Shown one piece after another: positions 43,816-53,078 of a stretch of 64,000 nt of DNA. The stretch is taken from positions 79,537-143,536 of the forward strand of contig NZ_JAHMIN010000011.1 in assembly GCF_018986435.1 (NCBI RefSeq), written 5' to 3'. Made by a program: the position numbers and the translations under genes. Each line of letters opens with the position of its first letter. Position 1 is the first letter of the stretch. The DNA comes from Hahella sp. HN01 (GTDB taxonomy: Bacteria; Pseudomonadota; Gammaproteobacteria; Pseudomonadales; Oleiphilaceae). The notes under the pieces were generated by a model. The model searched no databases, was not told the DNA's origin, and saw only the letters and a list, made by a program, of their open reading frames with translations.

Positions 43816-44391
43816 TTAAAAGAAACTCTCTTCCACAATAATAATGTCCCCTGGATGCACGCGCGTGCTCTGGTCCGCAGGACGCTGGGTTTGATTCGGA
43901 TCGTTTTCGGTAATGATAAAAATCTTGTTCTTGTTTGCGCGGTTGGTGAAACCGCCGGCCAATGACGCAGCCTTACGCACGGTCAGCCCGGGCTGATAGG
44001 AAAACCCGCCCGGATTCTTTACTTCGCCGTTAATAAAAAACTTCCTGTACTCCAATATGGTGACGCTGACCTTGGGATCGACCAAATACCCGTCCCTCAA
44101 ACCATTTGCGATAAGCTCCTGCAATCGACTCACCGTCAAACCAAGCACCTTAATCTCGCCCAAAAAGGGATAAGAGACCGTACCTGCATCGCTGAGCCGC
44201 GCCTCCAGCGTCAAATCGCTTTCGCCATACACTTGAACACGCACATAATCTCCTGAGCCAAGCGTATACTCAGACAACCCCTCTTCCGCAAAACTCCGTT
44301 GCGCCGGAATCAATATTGAAGCCAGCAGCATCAAAGCGGATAGAAACACACCGCTGACCATGGCTACCCAATGCTTCCTGTAATGATTCAT
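43816..44391 (-). CDS. wza: Polysaccharide export protein (Wza-like)
   Basis: A 191-residue exported protein of the outer-membrane polysaccharide export family. A signal peptide (VFLSALMLLASILIPAQRSFA) precedes the poly_export domain, with YTLGSGDYVRVQVYGESDLTLEARLSDAGTVSYPFLGEIKVLGLT and an SLBB unit with FFINGEVKNPGGFSYQPGLTVRKAASLAGGFTNRA. It is half the length of E. coli Wza and lacks its C-terminal pore helix, so the adjacent barrel protein may supply the outer-membrane channel (inference). There is no lipobox cysteine. The gene lies between the barrel gene and wzc, abutting wzc. Confidence 0.92.
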   Translation of the reverse strand: MNHYRKHWVAMVSGVFLSALMLLASILIPAQRSFAEEGLSEYTLGSGDYVRVQVYGESDLTLEARLSDAGTVSYPFLGEIKVLGLTVSRLQELIANGLRDGYLVDPKVSVTILEYRKFFINGEVKNPGGFSYQPGLTVRKAASLAGGFTNRANKNKIFIITENDPNQTQRPADQSTRVHPGDIIIVEESFF

Positions 44392-44450
44392 CCAAACACC
44401 ACACCTGTATAAATTTCGACACGAACAAGATACTTTATCCGCATTTAACT

Positions 44451-45737
44451 TTAAAACCCTGCATTAACATATATGGTCGCCAGATTGCGTGTATGCGAAT
44501 AGCTGTCCAATGTTGAATCTCTGTCTTTAAAGTTCCATGACGCGCCGACGTTCAACCATTCCCTGAATGCGTAATCCAACGCCAGCGTCGCTTCGGAGGT
44601 ATCGTCCTTACGGGACTCTGGGTCATTTTCGTACACATCGCGGGTCCAGTTGTATGCGACCTTGCTCGTAATCCGATCGTTCCAGTTGTGGGTCCAGGAT
44701 GCGCCAACGCGCTTCTCGTCAATAAAGTCGCCTCTTCCATATGACTCTTCAGCGCTACGCTCTAGAGTGAAACGCAGCTTTGAATACGGCTTCAACGCCC
44801 AATCGACAATGGTCTCCCAACTGGCGCCGGAAAAGTCTTCGCGACTTTCATCTTCAAAACGCTTTTCCGCGCGGCCGACTTTAAACGTGGCCTTGGTGAT
44901 ATCTGTAGCGGCCCAGGAAACCCCGGCTAAAAACTTGTAGTAATCGCTGTCTTTGCTGCCGCCCGCGCCATCTGCAGGAGACGGGTCATTCATGTAATCC
45001 GTGTGTGTCCGCGACACATCCAGCACCAGACCGGTCTTGTTCCCCACCCGCCAGAAAAAGCCAGCTCCGGTTTCGAGAGTGCGGCGATCACGCAGACGGG
45101 TTTCGTCCCGCTGATTGGTGTATTCAGTCTGTGCGCCAGCCAGCTTCAGCGTCAGGCGGCCATCAGAGGTCTTGGAGCCGAAAGTATAGGTCAACGCAGC
45201 GGCGGAGCGATCATACTCAATCAGGTCTTCCAGTGGCGCCACGTCAGGGCCCTGCTTAATACCGGTGCCCCGATCTTCATGCCCTGCTTCAAAACGACCC
45301 AGCAACTCCAGCGTGTTGCGATGGTTCAGGGTCCAGAACGCCTTGCCGTTGACGAAATGGTCGATGTAGTCGTCGGTGTGGGCGCTGGCGTAACTGCCAG
45401 AACTCATTTTATAACCGAGATAGTAGCTATCATCGCCTTTCAGCGCCTCCAGCGTTACGCCGGTGGAGACGATAGTGACGAAGGACTCTTTCTTGTCGTC
45501 CTTCTGCAGATAGATGTTATCGTTATACTTTTCTTCCACCTTCACCTGTGGGTAAACATTGACTGGCCCGGCGGAGAAAGAAAACGGCTCCGCAGCCGCC
45601 CACGCCGAAGAGCCGCTCAGTGCGGCGATGCAGGCAGCCAAAATACGAAGCTCGCCGCGACGATCGCGGACGGATTTTTTTATATGCTTGTTAAAGTTAA
45701 AAAGAAGTTTAGATTTGGTACTACCGCCAACTGTCAT
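44451..45737 (-). CDS. Outer-membrane beta-barrel protein of the EPS export system
   Basis: A 428-residue exported protein. After a long, basic N-terminus and signal core (ILAACIAALSGSSAWA) comes a mature region of alternating-residue strands ending in aromatic TIYVNAGF, a typical barrel C-terminus. The opening VYPQVKVEEKYNDNIYLQKDDKKESFVTIVSTGVTLEA matches the outer-membrane barrels (PF10082-like) found with Wza/Wzc genes in EPS loci of Vibrio-, Pseudomonas- and exosortase-type systems. Its likely job is to pass the polymer through the outer membrane. AAGGA lies 9 nt before the ATG. It is the first gene of the - strand export operon, downstream of the paired-motif regulatory region. Confidence 0.87.
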   Translation of the reverse strand: MTVGGSTKSKLLFNFNKHIKKSVRDRRGELRILAACIAALSGSSAWAAAEPFSFSAGPVNVYPQVKVEEKYNDNIYLQKDDKKESFVTIVSTGVTLEALKGDDSYYLGYKMSSGSYASAHTDDYIDHFVNGKAFWTLNHRNTLELLGRFEAGHEDRGTGIKQGPDVAPLEDLIEYDRSAAALTYTFGSKTSDGRLTLKLAGAQTEYTNQRDETRLRDRRTLETGAGFFWRVGNKTGLVLDVSRTHTDYMNDPSPADGAGGSKDSDYYKFLAGVSWAATDITKATFKVGRAEKRFEDESREDFSGASWETIVDWALKPYSKLRFTLERSAEESYGRGDFIDEKRVGASWTHNWNDRITSKVAYNWTRDVYENDPESRKDDTSEATLALDYAFREWLNVGASWNFKDRDSTLDSYSHTRNLATIYVNAGF

Positions 45738-45823
45738 TCTTCATAGTCCTTTAGCATTACTTGAGATTGTTAGCACTTAAGAAAAACATGATAATTCGTT
45801 TCGTCTTGATCATCAGATGACTA

Positions 45824-45839
45824 AGCAGGAAGCATGCCT
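45824..45839 (-). promoter_or_regulatory. Sigma-54-like promoter of the barrel-wza-wzc operon
   Basis: Read on the - strand, AGGCATGCTTCCTGCT matches TGGCACGNNNNTTGCW at 9 of 12 fixed positions, with GG and GC exactly ten bases apart. Transcription would start near 45813, about 75 bp before the barrel gene. The motif pair at 45898-45967 lies 60-130 bp upstream, where an enhancer-binding protein would sit. Confidence 0.45.
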
Positions 45840-45897
45840 GCGGCAAAAAAACGCCGCGCGCATTAAAACATGTCCACTCTTAAGTTCATTATGAAAA

Positions 45898-45967
45898 ATT
45901 TTATAAGGTTCCACTTCTGTGAGTGGGTCGCATTATATCGTTTAATACGGATGAAACCTTATAAAAT
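45898..45967. repeat. Inverted pair of the 16-bp EPS motif (first pair)
   Basis: ATTTTATAAGGTTCCA (45898-45913) and, inverted, TGAAACCTTATAAAAT (45952-45967) face each other across 38 bp. The innermost and outer bases extend a perfect 14-bp inverted repeat, AATTTTATAAGGTT. The right copy matches the second pair at 58741-58812 in 14 of 16 positions. Probably paired sites for one regulator. Confidence 0.75.
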
Positions 45968-46507
45968 TCAGCAAGAATGTACTCCTATACGTATAAAATG
46001 CCGGAAACACACACATATATTTCCTTTGTACTAGCCAAAAAGTTCTATAAATAACATGGCATTACTTCTGGTATTGTAATAGGGGTCTGTATTCGTCCGT
46101 GAAGCAGCTTTTAACACAATAATGTTTCGGAAAGACAATTTCATTTCATGAAAGGAATTTAATGTATCTTCGCGTATTACAGCTTGGTTACGGCGGCTAC
46201 AGGCCCCGCGCCGCCCCAAAGAGGAGCGGTCGCGACAGAATGTATTCTCTGGGGCTCCATTTTGATGCAAAAAGAGTTTACATCTCAAATTCTTTAAGCA
46301 ATTTTATGGCGGCCTCAACCTGATACAACCCCGACCCTACTATTCCGGGGTGCGATTAATGAACAATTTCATGCTGTAAGTAAAACCTGTAATAAATCTG
46401 GCGTATTTTTTGTAAGTCTTCATTTAAGCGGAATGTCGAATATTATTTGCGCGCCGCCGAATACAAAAAACAGCCAATTGCTGAATTAATCTTCAAGGAG
46501 AAGAGAA

Positions 46508-47845
46508 TTGAAAGTAACAGTATTTGGAATCGGTTATGTAGGCCTTGTTCAGGCGGCCGTGCTTGCCGATGTCGGACACGATGTAATGTGCGTCGATGTC
46601 GACGAGGCGAAAGTTGAGAACCTGAAGAAGGGGATCATTCCAATTTACGAACCCGGTCTGACGCCTATCGTAGAGGCTAACTTTGAAGCGGGCCGGCTAA
46701 AATTTACGACAGACGCCAAGTTGGGCGTCGAGCATGCTGAAATTCAGTTCATCGCTGTCGGCACGCCGCCGGATGAAGATGGCTCCGCGGACCTCAAATA
46801 TGTTCTGGGCGTCGCCGCCACCATCGCCAGCTACATGACCTCGCCAAAGCTGGTGATCAACAAAAGCACCGTTCCAGTCGGCACCGCGGACAAAGTAAGC
46901 GCCGCTATTGCTGCGAAATTGAGCGAGCGTGGCGAAAACATTGACTTCGACGTCGCCTCCAACCCTGAGTTCCTGAAGGAAGGCGCGGCGGTCACCGACT
47001 GCATGAAGCCCGACCGCATCGTTGTAGGCTCTGAGAATCCAGGGTCCGTCGAAAAGCTGCGCGAACTCTATGCGCCCTTCAACCGTAACCATGATCGTAT
47101 GATTGTTATGGACGTACGCTCGGCTGAACTGACAAAATACGCCGCCAACTGCATGCTGGCGACGAAAATCAGCTTCATGAATGAAATCGCCAATCTGGCG
47201 GAAAAGCTCGGTGCGGATATAGAGAACGTACGTAAAGGCATCGGATCTGACCCACGTATCGGTTACCACTTTATCTATCCAGGCTGCGGCTACGGCGGCT
47301 CCTGCTTCCCTAAAGACGTGCAAGCCATGGTTCGCGCCGCAGACAGCATCGATTTCGACGCGCAGTTGTTGAAGGCGGTGGAGTCGGTCAACTACCGTCA
47401 GAAAGAAACGTTGTTCAAAAAAGTCAGCGCCTATTTTGATCATAAGCTGGAAGGCAAAACCATCGCGTTATGGGGACTGTCTTTCAAGCCCAACACCGAC
47501 GACATGCGCGAAGCCTCCAGCCGCGTGCTGATGGAAGCACTGTGGCGCGCTGGCGCGAAAGTCCGCGCATATGACCCGGAAGCCATGGAAGAAACCCAGC
47601 GTATTTACGGCGCCCGCGACGATCTGTCTCTGGTGGGCACCAAAGAGTCCGCGCTGCAAGGCGCCGACGCGCTGGTGATCTGCACCGAATGGAAGTCTTT
47701 CCGAGCGGCGGACTTTGCAATGATCAAACAAACATTGCAGAGCCCGGTCATTTTCGACGGTAGAAACTTATACGATCCTGAAACCGTGAAAAAGTACGGA
47801 CTGGATTACTACGGCATCGGCCGCGGTCTCAGCATCGCTCGCTAG
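46508..47845 (+). CDS. ugd: UDP-glucose/GDP-mannose dehydrogenase family protein (Ugd-like)
   Basis: This enzyme oxidises UDP-glucose to UDP-glucuronate using two NAD+, supplying uronic acid for the polymer. The 445-residue protein begins [25 protein letters not shown] (NAD fold) and has [31 protein letters not shown] and the catalytic Cys266 in [12 protein letters not shown]. The UDP-binding C-terminal domain contains [17 protein letters not shown]. The start codon is TTG at 46508, with AAGGAG 7 nt upstream, which is unusual for a long operon's first gene and may keep expression low. GDP-mannose dehydrogenase is possible but less likely from these motifs. It is first of nine + strand EPS genes. 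Confidence 0.92.
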   Translation: MKVTVFGIGYVGLVQAAVLADVGHDVMCVDVDEAKVENLKKGIIPIYEPGLTPIVEANFEAGRLKFTTDAKLGVEHAEIQFIAVGTPPDEDGSADLKYVLGVAATIASYMTSPKLVINKSTVPVGTADKVSAAIAAKLSERGENIDFDVASNPEFLKEGAAVTDCMKPDRIVVGSENPGSVEKLRELYAPFNRNHDRMIVMDVRSAELTKYAANCMLATKISFMNEIANLAEKLGADIENVRKGIGSDPRIGYHFIYPGCGYGGSCFPKDVQAMVRAADSIDFDAQLLKAVESVNYRQKETLFKKVSAYFDHKLEGKTIALWGLSFKPNTDDMREASSRVLMEALWRAGAKVRAYDPEAMEETQRIYGARDDLSLVGTKESALQGADALVICTEWKSFRAADFAMIKQTLQSPVIFDGRNLYDPETVKKYGLDYYGIGRGLSIAR

Positions 47846-47852
47846 TCGTATA

Positions 47853-47884
47853 CGCCCACGCCGCCTGTAACGGCGACGTGGGCG
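47853..47884 (+). terminator. Large hairpin between ugd and the next EPS gene
   Basis: CGCCCACGCCGCC (47853-47865) pairs with GGCGACGTGGGCG (47872-47884) with one mismatch and a 6-nt loop. There is no T-run, and it lies inside the operon. It may be a partial terminator or an mRNA-stabilising element that sets ugd apart from downstream genes. Confidence 0.5.
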
Positions 47885-47967
47885 CGGTTCGCCTCAGGGC
47901 GGCGACACCGGCTTGTTACTAACTCAAACACCAGATATTGATCTCAAAGTTTTAAGGGACTGTCAGA

Positions 47968-49830
47968 ATGCTTAACGAAGCCACAACCACCAACGTCGGC
48001 GGAATCAGGACCAGTTGTCTCGACCGCAAACAACTCGCGTTGCTGGTGGGGGAAATCTGCCAAAACTACACTCCAGACCAGTCGGCGTTTTTGATTTTCT
48101 CCTCGAATGGGCAAGCGATTTCATTGGCGGGCTCCGACCCCGCTTACCTTGAACTGATGAACAATGTCGATCTGGTGCATGCGGATGGACAAAGCGTCGT
48201 AACCTTATCCCGTTGGTTCTCTGAGCGCCCTATCGCAGAACGTTCGGCCACTACGGACATGATTCACGACATCCCGGTTCACTACGCCCCTACTCTCAAG
48301 CACTTCTTTTTGGGCGGCCTCAAGGACGTTGTGGAACAGGCGGCGAAAATCTACAGCGACACCTACGCCAACGCAGAAATCGTAGGCGTACGCGACGGTT
48401 ATTTTTCAGCAGCGGACGAATTGAACATCGTGGAGGAAATCAACCAGTCCGGCGCAGACGTGCTTTGGGTTGGTCTGGGCAAACCCAAAGAGCAAGAGTT
48501 CTGTATTCGCCACAAAGACAGATTGAAAGTACCGGTGGTGATCAGCTGCGGCGGTTGCTACAACTTTTTAACCGGACACTATAAAAGAGCGCCGGAATGG
48601 GTGCAGAACAACGGTCTGGAGTGGGTGCACCGCATGGTCCTCAATCCACGCAAACTGTTCTGGCGTTACTTGATTACCAATCCTCATACGATTTATTTAG
48701 CGTATAAAAACCGCTATCGCGGCGACAGAGATACGGAAAGCAAGAAAGTGCTGTTTCTGCTGAAGACGTTCTCCAAAGGTGGTGGCGTGGAACGCGTATC
48801 CGCAAATCTGGCCACCAGTTTAAAAGCCCAGGGATACGACCCCGAGTTTTATGTGTTCTTTTCCAAAGAAGAAGACATCAGTCAATTACGCCAGGATTGG
48901 CCCGTCACCTTGGTGGAGCCAAGTCGCAAGAGCCCGCTTAAACTTATCGGCGAATTTTTGAGATTTCGCCGTCATGTGAAGAATAATCGTATTGGCGTGG
49001 TTATCTCATCAAAAGAGACCGCCAACCTGATCAGTCTGATTGCGCTCATGTTTTTGCCGCGAGTCATGAAGCTGTTCACCCGCCATTGCGCCTTTGACGT
49101 TTCAGACCAAAAGCTGGCGCCGCGCAGCATCAAAGCACTGTATTGCATGTACGCGCTGACCCGCAGTCGCATCGTTACTGTCTCAGAAGACCTTGCGCAC
49201 CAAATCAAGGCGTTCCTGCCCTATAACCGCAACAAGGTCGTAGCGCGGGCCAACCCGATTATTGATGAGCGTATATTTACCTTGGCGGAAGAGTCCGCAC
49301 CGATACAGGGCGACTATCTCTGCGCAGTGGGCAGATTGTGTGAACAGAAAGGCTTCGATTTGCTTCTGGACGCTTACAAACAAGCGCTGACTATACAGCC
49401 TGCATTACCCAGGTTGGTTATTGTGGGCGAAGGCGATGACCGCGCAGCCCTGGAAAAACAGGCGGCGGTTCTCGGACTGACCGACAAAGTGATTTTCTAC
49501 GGTTTCACTCCCAATCCATACGCGATCATCAAGCACGCCAAACTGTTTGTCATGTCGTCTCGCCATGAAGGCCTGCCTACCGCATTGGTGGAAGCTATCG
49601 CCTTGGGCGTGCCAGTGGTTTCCAGCGACTGTGAAACCGGCCCCCGAGAATTGCTGGACAATGGTCGATACGGCGGTCTGGCGCCCAACCAGAACCCGAC
49701 TGCATTGGCGCAAGCCATCGTTGATAACTTAACGACGCCCATAGCGCCCGAAGCGGAAGCGGTGAGCAAATACCGTTACGCTGACGCCGCCGACGCTTAC
49801 ATCAAGCTGTTCGGAGAGCGGATGGCATGA
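47968..49830 (+). CDS. Fused WecG/TagA/CpsF-type and GT4-type glycosyltransferases
   Basis: A 620-residue protein made of two transferases. Residues 1-245 are a WecG/TagA (GT26) enzyme, with LMNNVDLVHADGQSVV, LWVGLGKPKEQEFCIRHKDRL, ISCGGCYNFLTGHYKRAPEW and GLEWVHRMVLNPRKLFWRYL. Residues from about 258 form a GT4-type enzyme: KVLFLLKTFSKGGGVERVSANLA, then YLCAVGRLCEQKGFDLLLDAY, and SSRHEGLPTALVEAIALGVPVVSSDCETGPRELL. The two activities would add consecutive sugars to the lipid-linked repeat unit. They are normally separate proteins, and the frame is open throughout with no sign of an assembly artefact. The stop overlaps the next start (ATGA), so translation is coupled. Confidence 0.9.
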   Translation: MLNEATTTNVGGIRTSCLDRKQLALLVGEICQNYTPDQSAFLIFSSNGQAISLAGSDPAYLELMNNVDLVHADGQSVVTLSRWFSERPIAERSATTDMIHDIPVHYAPTLKHFFLGGLKDVVEQAAKIYSDTYANAEIVGVRDGYFSAADELNIVEEINQSGADVLWVGLGKPKEQEFCIRHKDRLKVPVVISCGGCYNFLTGHYKRAPEWVQNNGLEWVHRMVLNPRKLFWRYLITNPHTIYLAYKNRYRGDRDTESKKVLFLLKTFSKGGGVERVSANLATSLKAQGYDPEFYVFFSKEEDISQLRQDWPVTLVEPSRKSPLKLIGEFLRFRRHVKNNRIGVVISSKETANLISLIALMFLPRVMKLFTRHCAFDVSDQKLAPRSIKALYCMYALTRSRIVTVSEDLAHQIKAFLPYNRNKVVARANPIIDERIFTLAEESAPIQGDYLCAVGRLCEQKGFDLLLDAYKQALTIQPALPRLVIVGEGDDRAALEKQAAVLGLTDKVIFYGFTPNPYAIIKHAKLFVMSSRHEGLPTALVEAIALGVPVVSSDCETGPRELLDNGRYGGLAPNQNPTALAQAIVDNLTTPIAPEAEAVSKYRYADAADAYIKLFGERMA

Positions 49831-50951
49831 AAACCCAAAGCGTAGCCATCGTCCTGCATGACCTGCGGGGCGGCGGCGCCGAAAAAATGATGGTGCGTCT
49901 CGCCAATGCGTTGGCGGAACAGAATACAGCGGTGAGCATGGTCCTGCTGACAGAGGGCGGTGTAAACAAAGCGGAGCTATCCTCAGCCGTAAAGCTGGTG
50001 GAGCTTGGCTCCCCGCGCACCTTGAGTTCCGTACCCAGACTGGCGGCTTATTTGCGTGAAGCGCGACCAGATAGAATTCTATCCGCGCTGACCCATGTGA
50101 ACGTGGCCGCCGCCCTGGCCTGCGCCATGACCGGCATGCTGCGTCGTCTGGTGGTGAGCGAGCGCAACACCTACTCCCTGGACAAGAAGGTCAACACTGG
50201 CGCGGTGATGAAATTCACCTACTGGCTGGCCCCTAAAATTTATCGTCGCCTGCCAAACCCGATCATTGCGGTATCCGGCGGCGTCGCACGAGATCTGATT
50301 GAGACAGAGTCGCTGCGTCCCAAAGACATTGTCGTGGCGCCCAATCCGGTATTAACCGCCAAAGTTCTTACCATGATGGACGAGCCCGCCAGCCACCCGT
50401 GGTTACAAGATCCCGCCATGCGCGTCGTCGTCGCAGTGGGTAGGCTCAGCCATCAAAAAGGGTTCGACACGCTCATACGCGCCTTTGCGCAAGTCGCAGA
50501 TATCGCCAACCTGAAACTGGTCATCTTTGGCGAAGGCGAGCTACATGAAGAGTTGAGCGCGCTCGTCGGCCAACTGCAACTGACGGAAAAAGTCGATCTG
50601 CCCGGTTACGCCGCCAATCCTTTAGCGGAAATGAAAGCGGCGGACCTGTTCGTGCTGTCTTCGAGGTTTGAAGGAAGCCCCAACGTCCTGGTGGAAGCCA
50701 TGGCCACAGGCGTTCCCGTATTGGCGACCAACTGCCCCTCCGGACCGGATGAAATTCTGGACCAGGGTCGTTTGGCCCCGCTGGTGCCGGTTGACGACGT
50801 CAACGCCATGGCGCAAGCGTTGCGCAAGTGCATGGAGCACCCCAGCGACAACGCTGAATTGAAAAACCGGGCCGATCGCTATCGCGACGCCCTATCCGCT
50901 CAAGCCTACAGTGCGGTATTAAACGGTTCTGTCACTGTCTGGGGGCGTTGA
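49827..50951 (+). CDS. GT4-family glycosyltransferase
   Basis: A 374-residue cytoplasmic GT-B glycosyltransferase that adds a sugar to the growing EPS repeat unit. The N-terminal domain opens VAIVLHDLRGGGAEKMMVRLANALAEQ, the acceptor-side signature of GT4 enzymes. The C-terminal domain has VVVAVGRLSHQKGFDTLIRAFAQV, LPGYAANPLAEMKAADLFVLSSRFEGSPNVLVEAMATGVPVLATNCPSGPDEIL, with the donor-binding Glu residues. The donor sugar is not predictable. It starts 4 bp inside the previous gene. Confidence 0.93.
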   Translation: MKTQSVAIVLHDLRGGGAEKMMVRLANALAEQNTAVSMVLLTEGGVNKAELSSAVKLVELGSPRTLSSVPRLAAYLREARPDRILSALTHVNVAAALACAMTGMLRRLVVSERNTYSLDKKVNTGAVMKFTYWLAPKIYRRLPNPIIAVSGGVARDLIETESLRPKDIVVAPNPVLTAKVLTMMDEPASHPWLQDPAMRVVVAVGRLSHQKGFDTLIRAFAQVADIANLKLVIFGEGELHEELSALVGQLQLTEKVDLPGYAANPLAEMKAADLFVLSSRFEGSPNVLVEAMATGVPVLATNCPSGPDEILDQGRLAPLVPVDDVNAMAQALRKCMEHPSDNAELKNRADRYRDALSAQAYSAVLNGSVTVWGR

Positions 50952-50992
50952 ATTCGGATGTCATCGGTTAACTGCGAAAACGGGCGTATCTT

Positions 50993-52303
50993 GTGACGAT
51001 TACGCGCAATCAGTTAAGAGATTTTTTTCTCGGCTTGGTCATGTTCTATTACTCGGGCTTTATGTCGTTCCTGACCGGATTAGTGTCCGGAGGCGGCAGA
51101 AGCGGCCACGGCGGCGCGGAAATGATCGCGGAGTCCGCCAGCGGCAACATGGTGCGCCAGTTAGTGGGGCTCAGCATACTGGGCATAGGCGGTTATTTCG
51201 TGCTGCATCTGCGTGACCGCTCCCTGGGCACCTTTGTGTCGCGCCATATTTACTGGCTGATATTGCTCGGTTATATCGTGCTGTCCATTCTATGGTCGGT
51301 CGAGCCCAGCGTGTCGGTGCGGCGCATCATCAGTCTTATGATCGTCTTTGTCGCAGCGCTGGCGCTGTTGCAAGAATACACGCCGGAATACCTGCTCAGC
51401 CTCATTGCGAGAATTCTGGGGTGCGCCGCCATCGCCGGGTTGATATACGCCGTGATATCTCCCCAGAACGGCTTTATTCAGGGCGGTCTGCGGGAAGGCG
51501 CGCTGCTGGGCATCTTTGGTGACAAAAACGCAGGCGCCCGCTGTTACGTGTATGCGCTCATGACGTTCTATGGCTTGCGTATGTATGAAAGCCGGCAGGA
51601 TAGAGTCCTCATCGGCGGCCTGGTGGTGGCGATTATTCTGAGTAATTCCGCCACCGCGCTGGCCATGGTGTTTGGCGGCATGGGCCTGACCACTATCTTC
51701 AACGGCAGCCGGGTGATCGGCAACTCTCAAAAGACTTTCAATCGCCTCATCGTGGTGACGGTGGGTCTGTTGATCGGCGCCGTACTGGCAAACTATTTCT
51801 ATGAACTGATTCTGCTGTCCCTGGGACGCGACCCGTCGCTGACCAACCGCACCATCATCTGGGAGCTATTGGGGCCAAGTCTGGATGATCGCCCTACTTT
51901 CGGCTACGGATACGGCGCATTCTGGGCCAGCGTCTATGTCGAGTCGTTCGTCAAAGTCTGGGGCTTCATCGGCAACGCCCACAGCGGTTACGTGGAAACG
52001 CGCCTCAACGGCGGTTACGTCGGACTGATCATTTTGATCGCCACCTTCATGATGTCTTTCTGGCGCATCGCCCGCGCCTTCACCTTCCACCCTGAGTCAT
52101 CCGTATTCGCATTAATGGCGAGCATGCTGCTGATTCAGGCGGCGGTCAACTATATCGGTTTCATCATCCCGAACCACGTGAGCTTCGACATGTTCATGTT
52201 CTCGATCATTGTGATCGTGGCGGGCAAGTACGGGCTTTCGCGAGAACTCTCGCCCACTCCGCTGTACGAAGTGCAGCCGGACCCAGCGGAGGCGCGCGCA
52301 TGA
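50993..52303 (+). CDS. O-antigen ligase/polymerase family membrane protein (Wzy candidate)
   Basis: A 436-residue inner-membrane protein with about eleven hydrophobic segments and a periplasmic loop near residues 280-325 (SLGRDPSLTNRTIIWELLGPSLDDRPTFGYGYGAFWAS). The SLTNRTIIW and GYGYG pattern is that of the O-antigen ligase/Wzy_C superfamily. In this Wzx/Wzc-type locus it is the natural candidate for the polymerase that joins repeat units. A GTG start is used with no strong Shine-Dalgarno, so the start is approximate. It lies between the second GT4 and the sulfotransferase in the operon. Confidence 0.87.
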   Translation: MTITRNQLRDFFLGLVMFYYSGFMSFLTGLVSGGGRSGHGGAEMIAESASGNMVRQLVGLSILGIGGYFVLHLRDRSLGTFVSRHIYWLILLGYIVLSILWSVEPSVSVRRIISLMIVFVAALALLQEYTPEYLLSLIARILGCAAIAGLIYAVISPQNGFIQGGLREGALLGIFGDKNAGARCYVYALMTFYGLRMYESRQDRVLIGGLVVAIILSNSATALAMVFGGMGLTTIFNGSRVIGNSQKTFNRLIVVTVGLLIGAVLANYFYELILLSLGRDPSLTNRTIIWELLGPSLDDRPTFGYGYGAFWASVYVESFVKVWGFIGNAHSGYVETRLNGGYVGLIILIATFMMSFWRIARAFTFHPESSVFALMASMLLIQAAVNYIGFIIPNHVSFDMFMFSIIVIVAGKYGLSRELSPTPLYEVQPDPAEARA

Positions 52304-52373
52304 GTCGCGTCATCCATAGCTGCGCAGGCTTGCGCAGTCGCGTTTTTGATTTGACGCCAGAATGGAGTTAGTC

Positions 52374-53048
52374 ATGGTCTCACATGAATTCAAATGCATT
52401 TTTATCCATATCCCCAAATGCGCCGGCACCAGCATTGAAAGCGCTTTGGGACACCTTGACGGATACCAGGGACGCAATGGCCAGGATCACAGATCAATCA
52501 GGCTGATGGCGAAACCGCGACTTAGTCTGCGTACGCTGATATCCAAAGCGCGCCTGCTGGATATGGCGCGCAGCGTAAGACATCAGCGCCGCAGCGACAT
52601 GAACCCGAAGAACAAAATCACCGTTTCCGACGAGCAGTACAAAAACTACTTCAAGTTTACGTTCGTTCGAAATCCTTGGGCGCGTGCGTACTCCATGTAC
52701 AAAAACGTGATTCGCGACGAAGCCCACAAACGCACTTTCGGCATCGAAGGCGACATGTCTTTCAAAGACTTCATGCACGCTTTCGCCGGCAAAGGCATGC
52801 TGCGCCCTCAAACCTATTGGCTCAAGGACGAAAACGGCGACATCTCCCTCGACTACGTCGGCCGCTTTGAAAACCTGGAGGCGGATTTCAAAGAGGTCTG
52901 CCAGCGCATGGGCGCTCAACACATTGAACTGCCCCATAAAATCAAGGGCGACGGCGAAGATTATCGGCAGTATTACGACGAGGAAACCAGGCAGCTGGTA
53001 AGTCGGATATACAAGGACGAGATCGAGTACTTTGGCTACACGTTTTAA
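52374..53048 (+). CDS. Sulfotransferase family 2 protein, likely polysaccharide sulfotransferase
   Basis: A 224-residue protein of the carbohydrate sulfotransferase type, which moves sulfate from PAPS to a sugar hydroxyl. The 5'-phosphosulfate loop is CIFIHIPKCAGTSIES (8-23) and the 3'-phosphate site is FTFVRNPWARAYSMY (95-109). Later YVGRFENLEADFKEVCQRMG and the end YKDEIEYFGYTF are also family-like. In this operon it should sulfate a sugar of the exopolysaccharide. I use the ATG at 52374, 6 nt after GGAG; an ATG four codons upstream overlaps that site. No PAPS-synthesis genes are in the window. Confidence 0.9.
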   Translation: MVSHEFKCIFIHIPKCAGTSIESALGHLDGYQGRNGQDHRSIRLMAKPRLSLRTLISKARLLDMARSVRHQRRSDMNPKNKITVSDEQYKNYFKFTFVRNPWARAYSMYKNVIRDEAHKRTFGIEGDMSFKDFMHAFAGKGMLRPQTYWLKDENGDISLDYVGRFENLEADFKEVCQRMGAQHIELPHKIKGDGEDYRQYYDEETRQLVSRIYKDEIEYFGYTF

Positions 53049-53078
53049 GAGCCGACGGCAGCAATCAGGAATACTATC

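Larger units (their letters stand above)
45738..46507. other. Divergent regulatory region of the EPS export and synthesis operons
   Basis: About 770 bp with no credible gene, unusually long and AT-rich. It contains the 16-bp motif pair (45898-45967), a - strand sigma-54-like element (45824-45838), a 6-bp stem ACCCCG...CGGGGT (46328-46351) and an imperfect GCCCCAAAGAG/CTCTGGGGC dyad (46203-46256). It must drive the barrel-wza-wzc operon leftwards and the ugd operon rightwards. Confidence 0.7.

Noticed and set aside
46031..46288. 85-codon - strand frame in the EPS divergent region
   Set aside because: It is basic and cysteine-containing with no conserved pattern, and it lies in AT-rich regulatory DNA.
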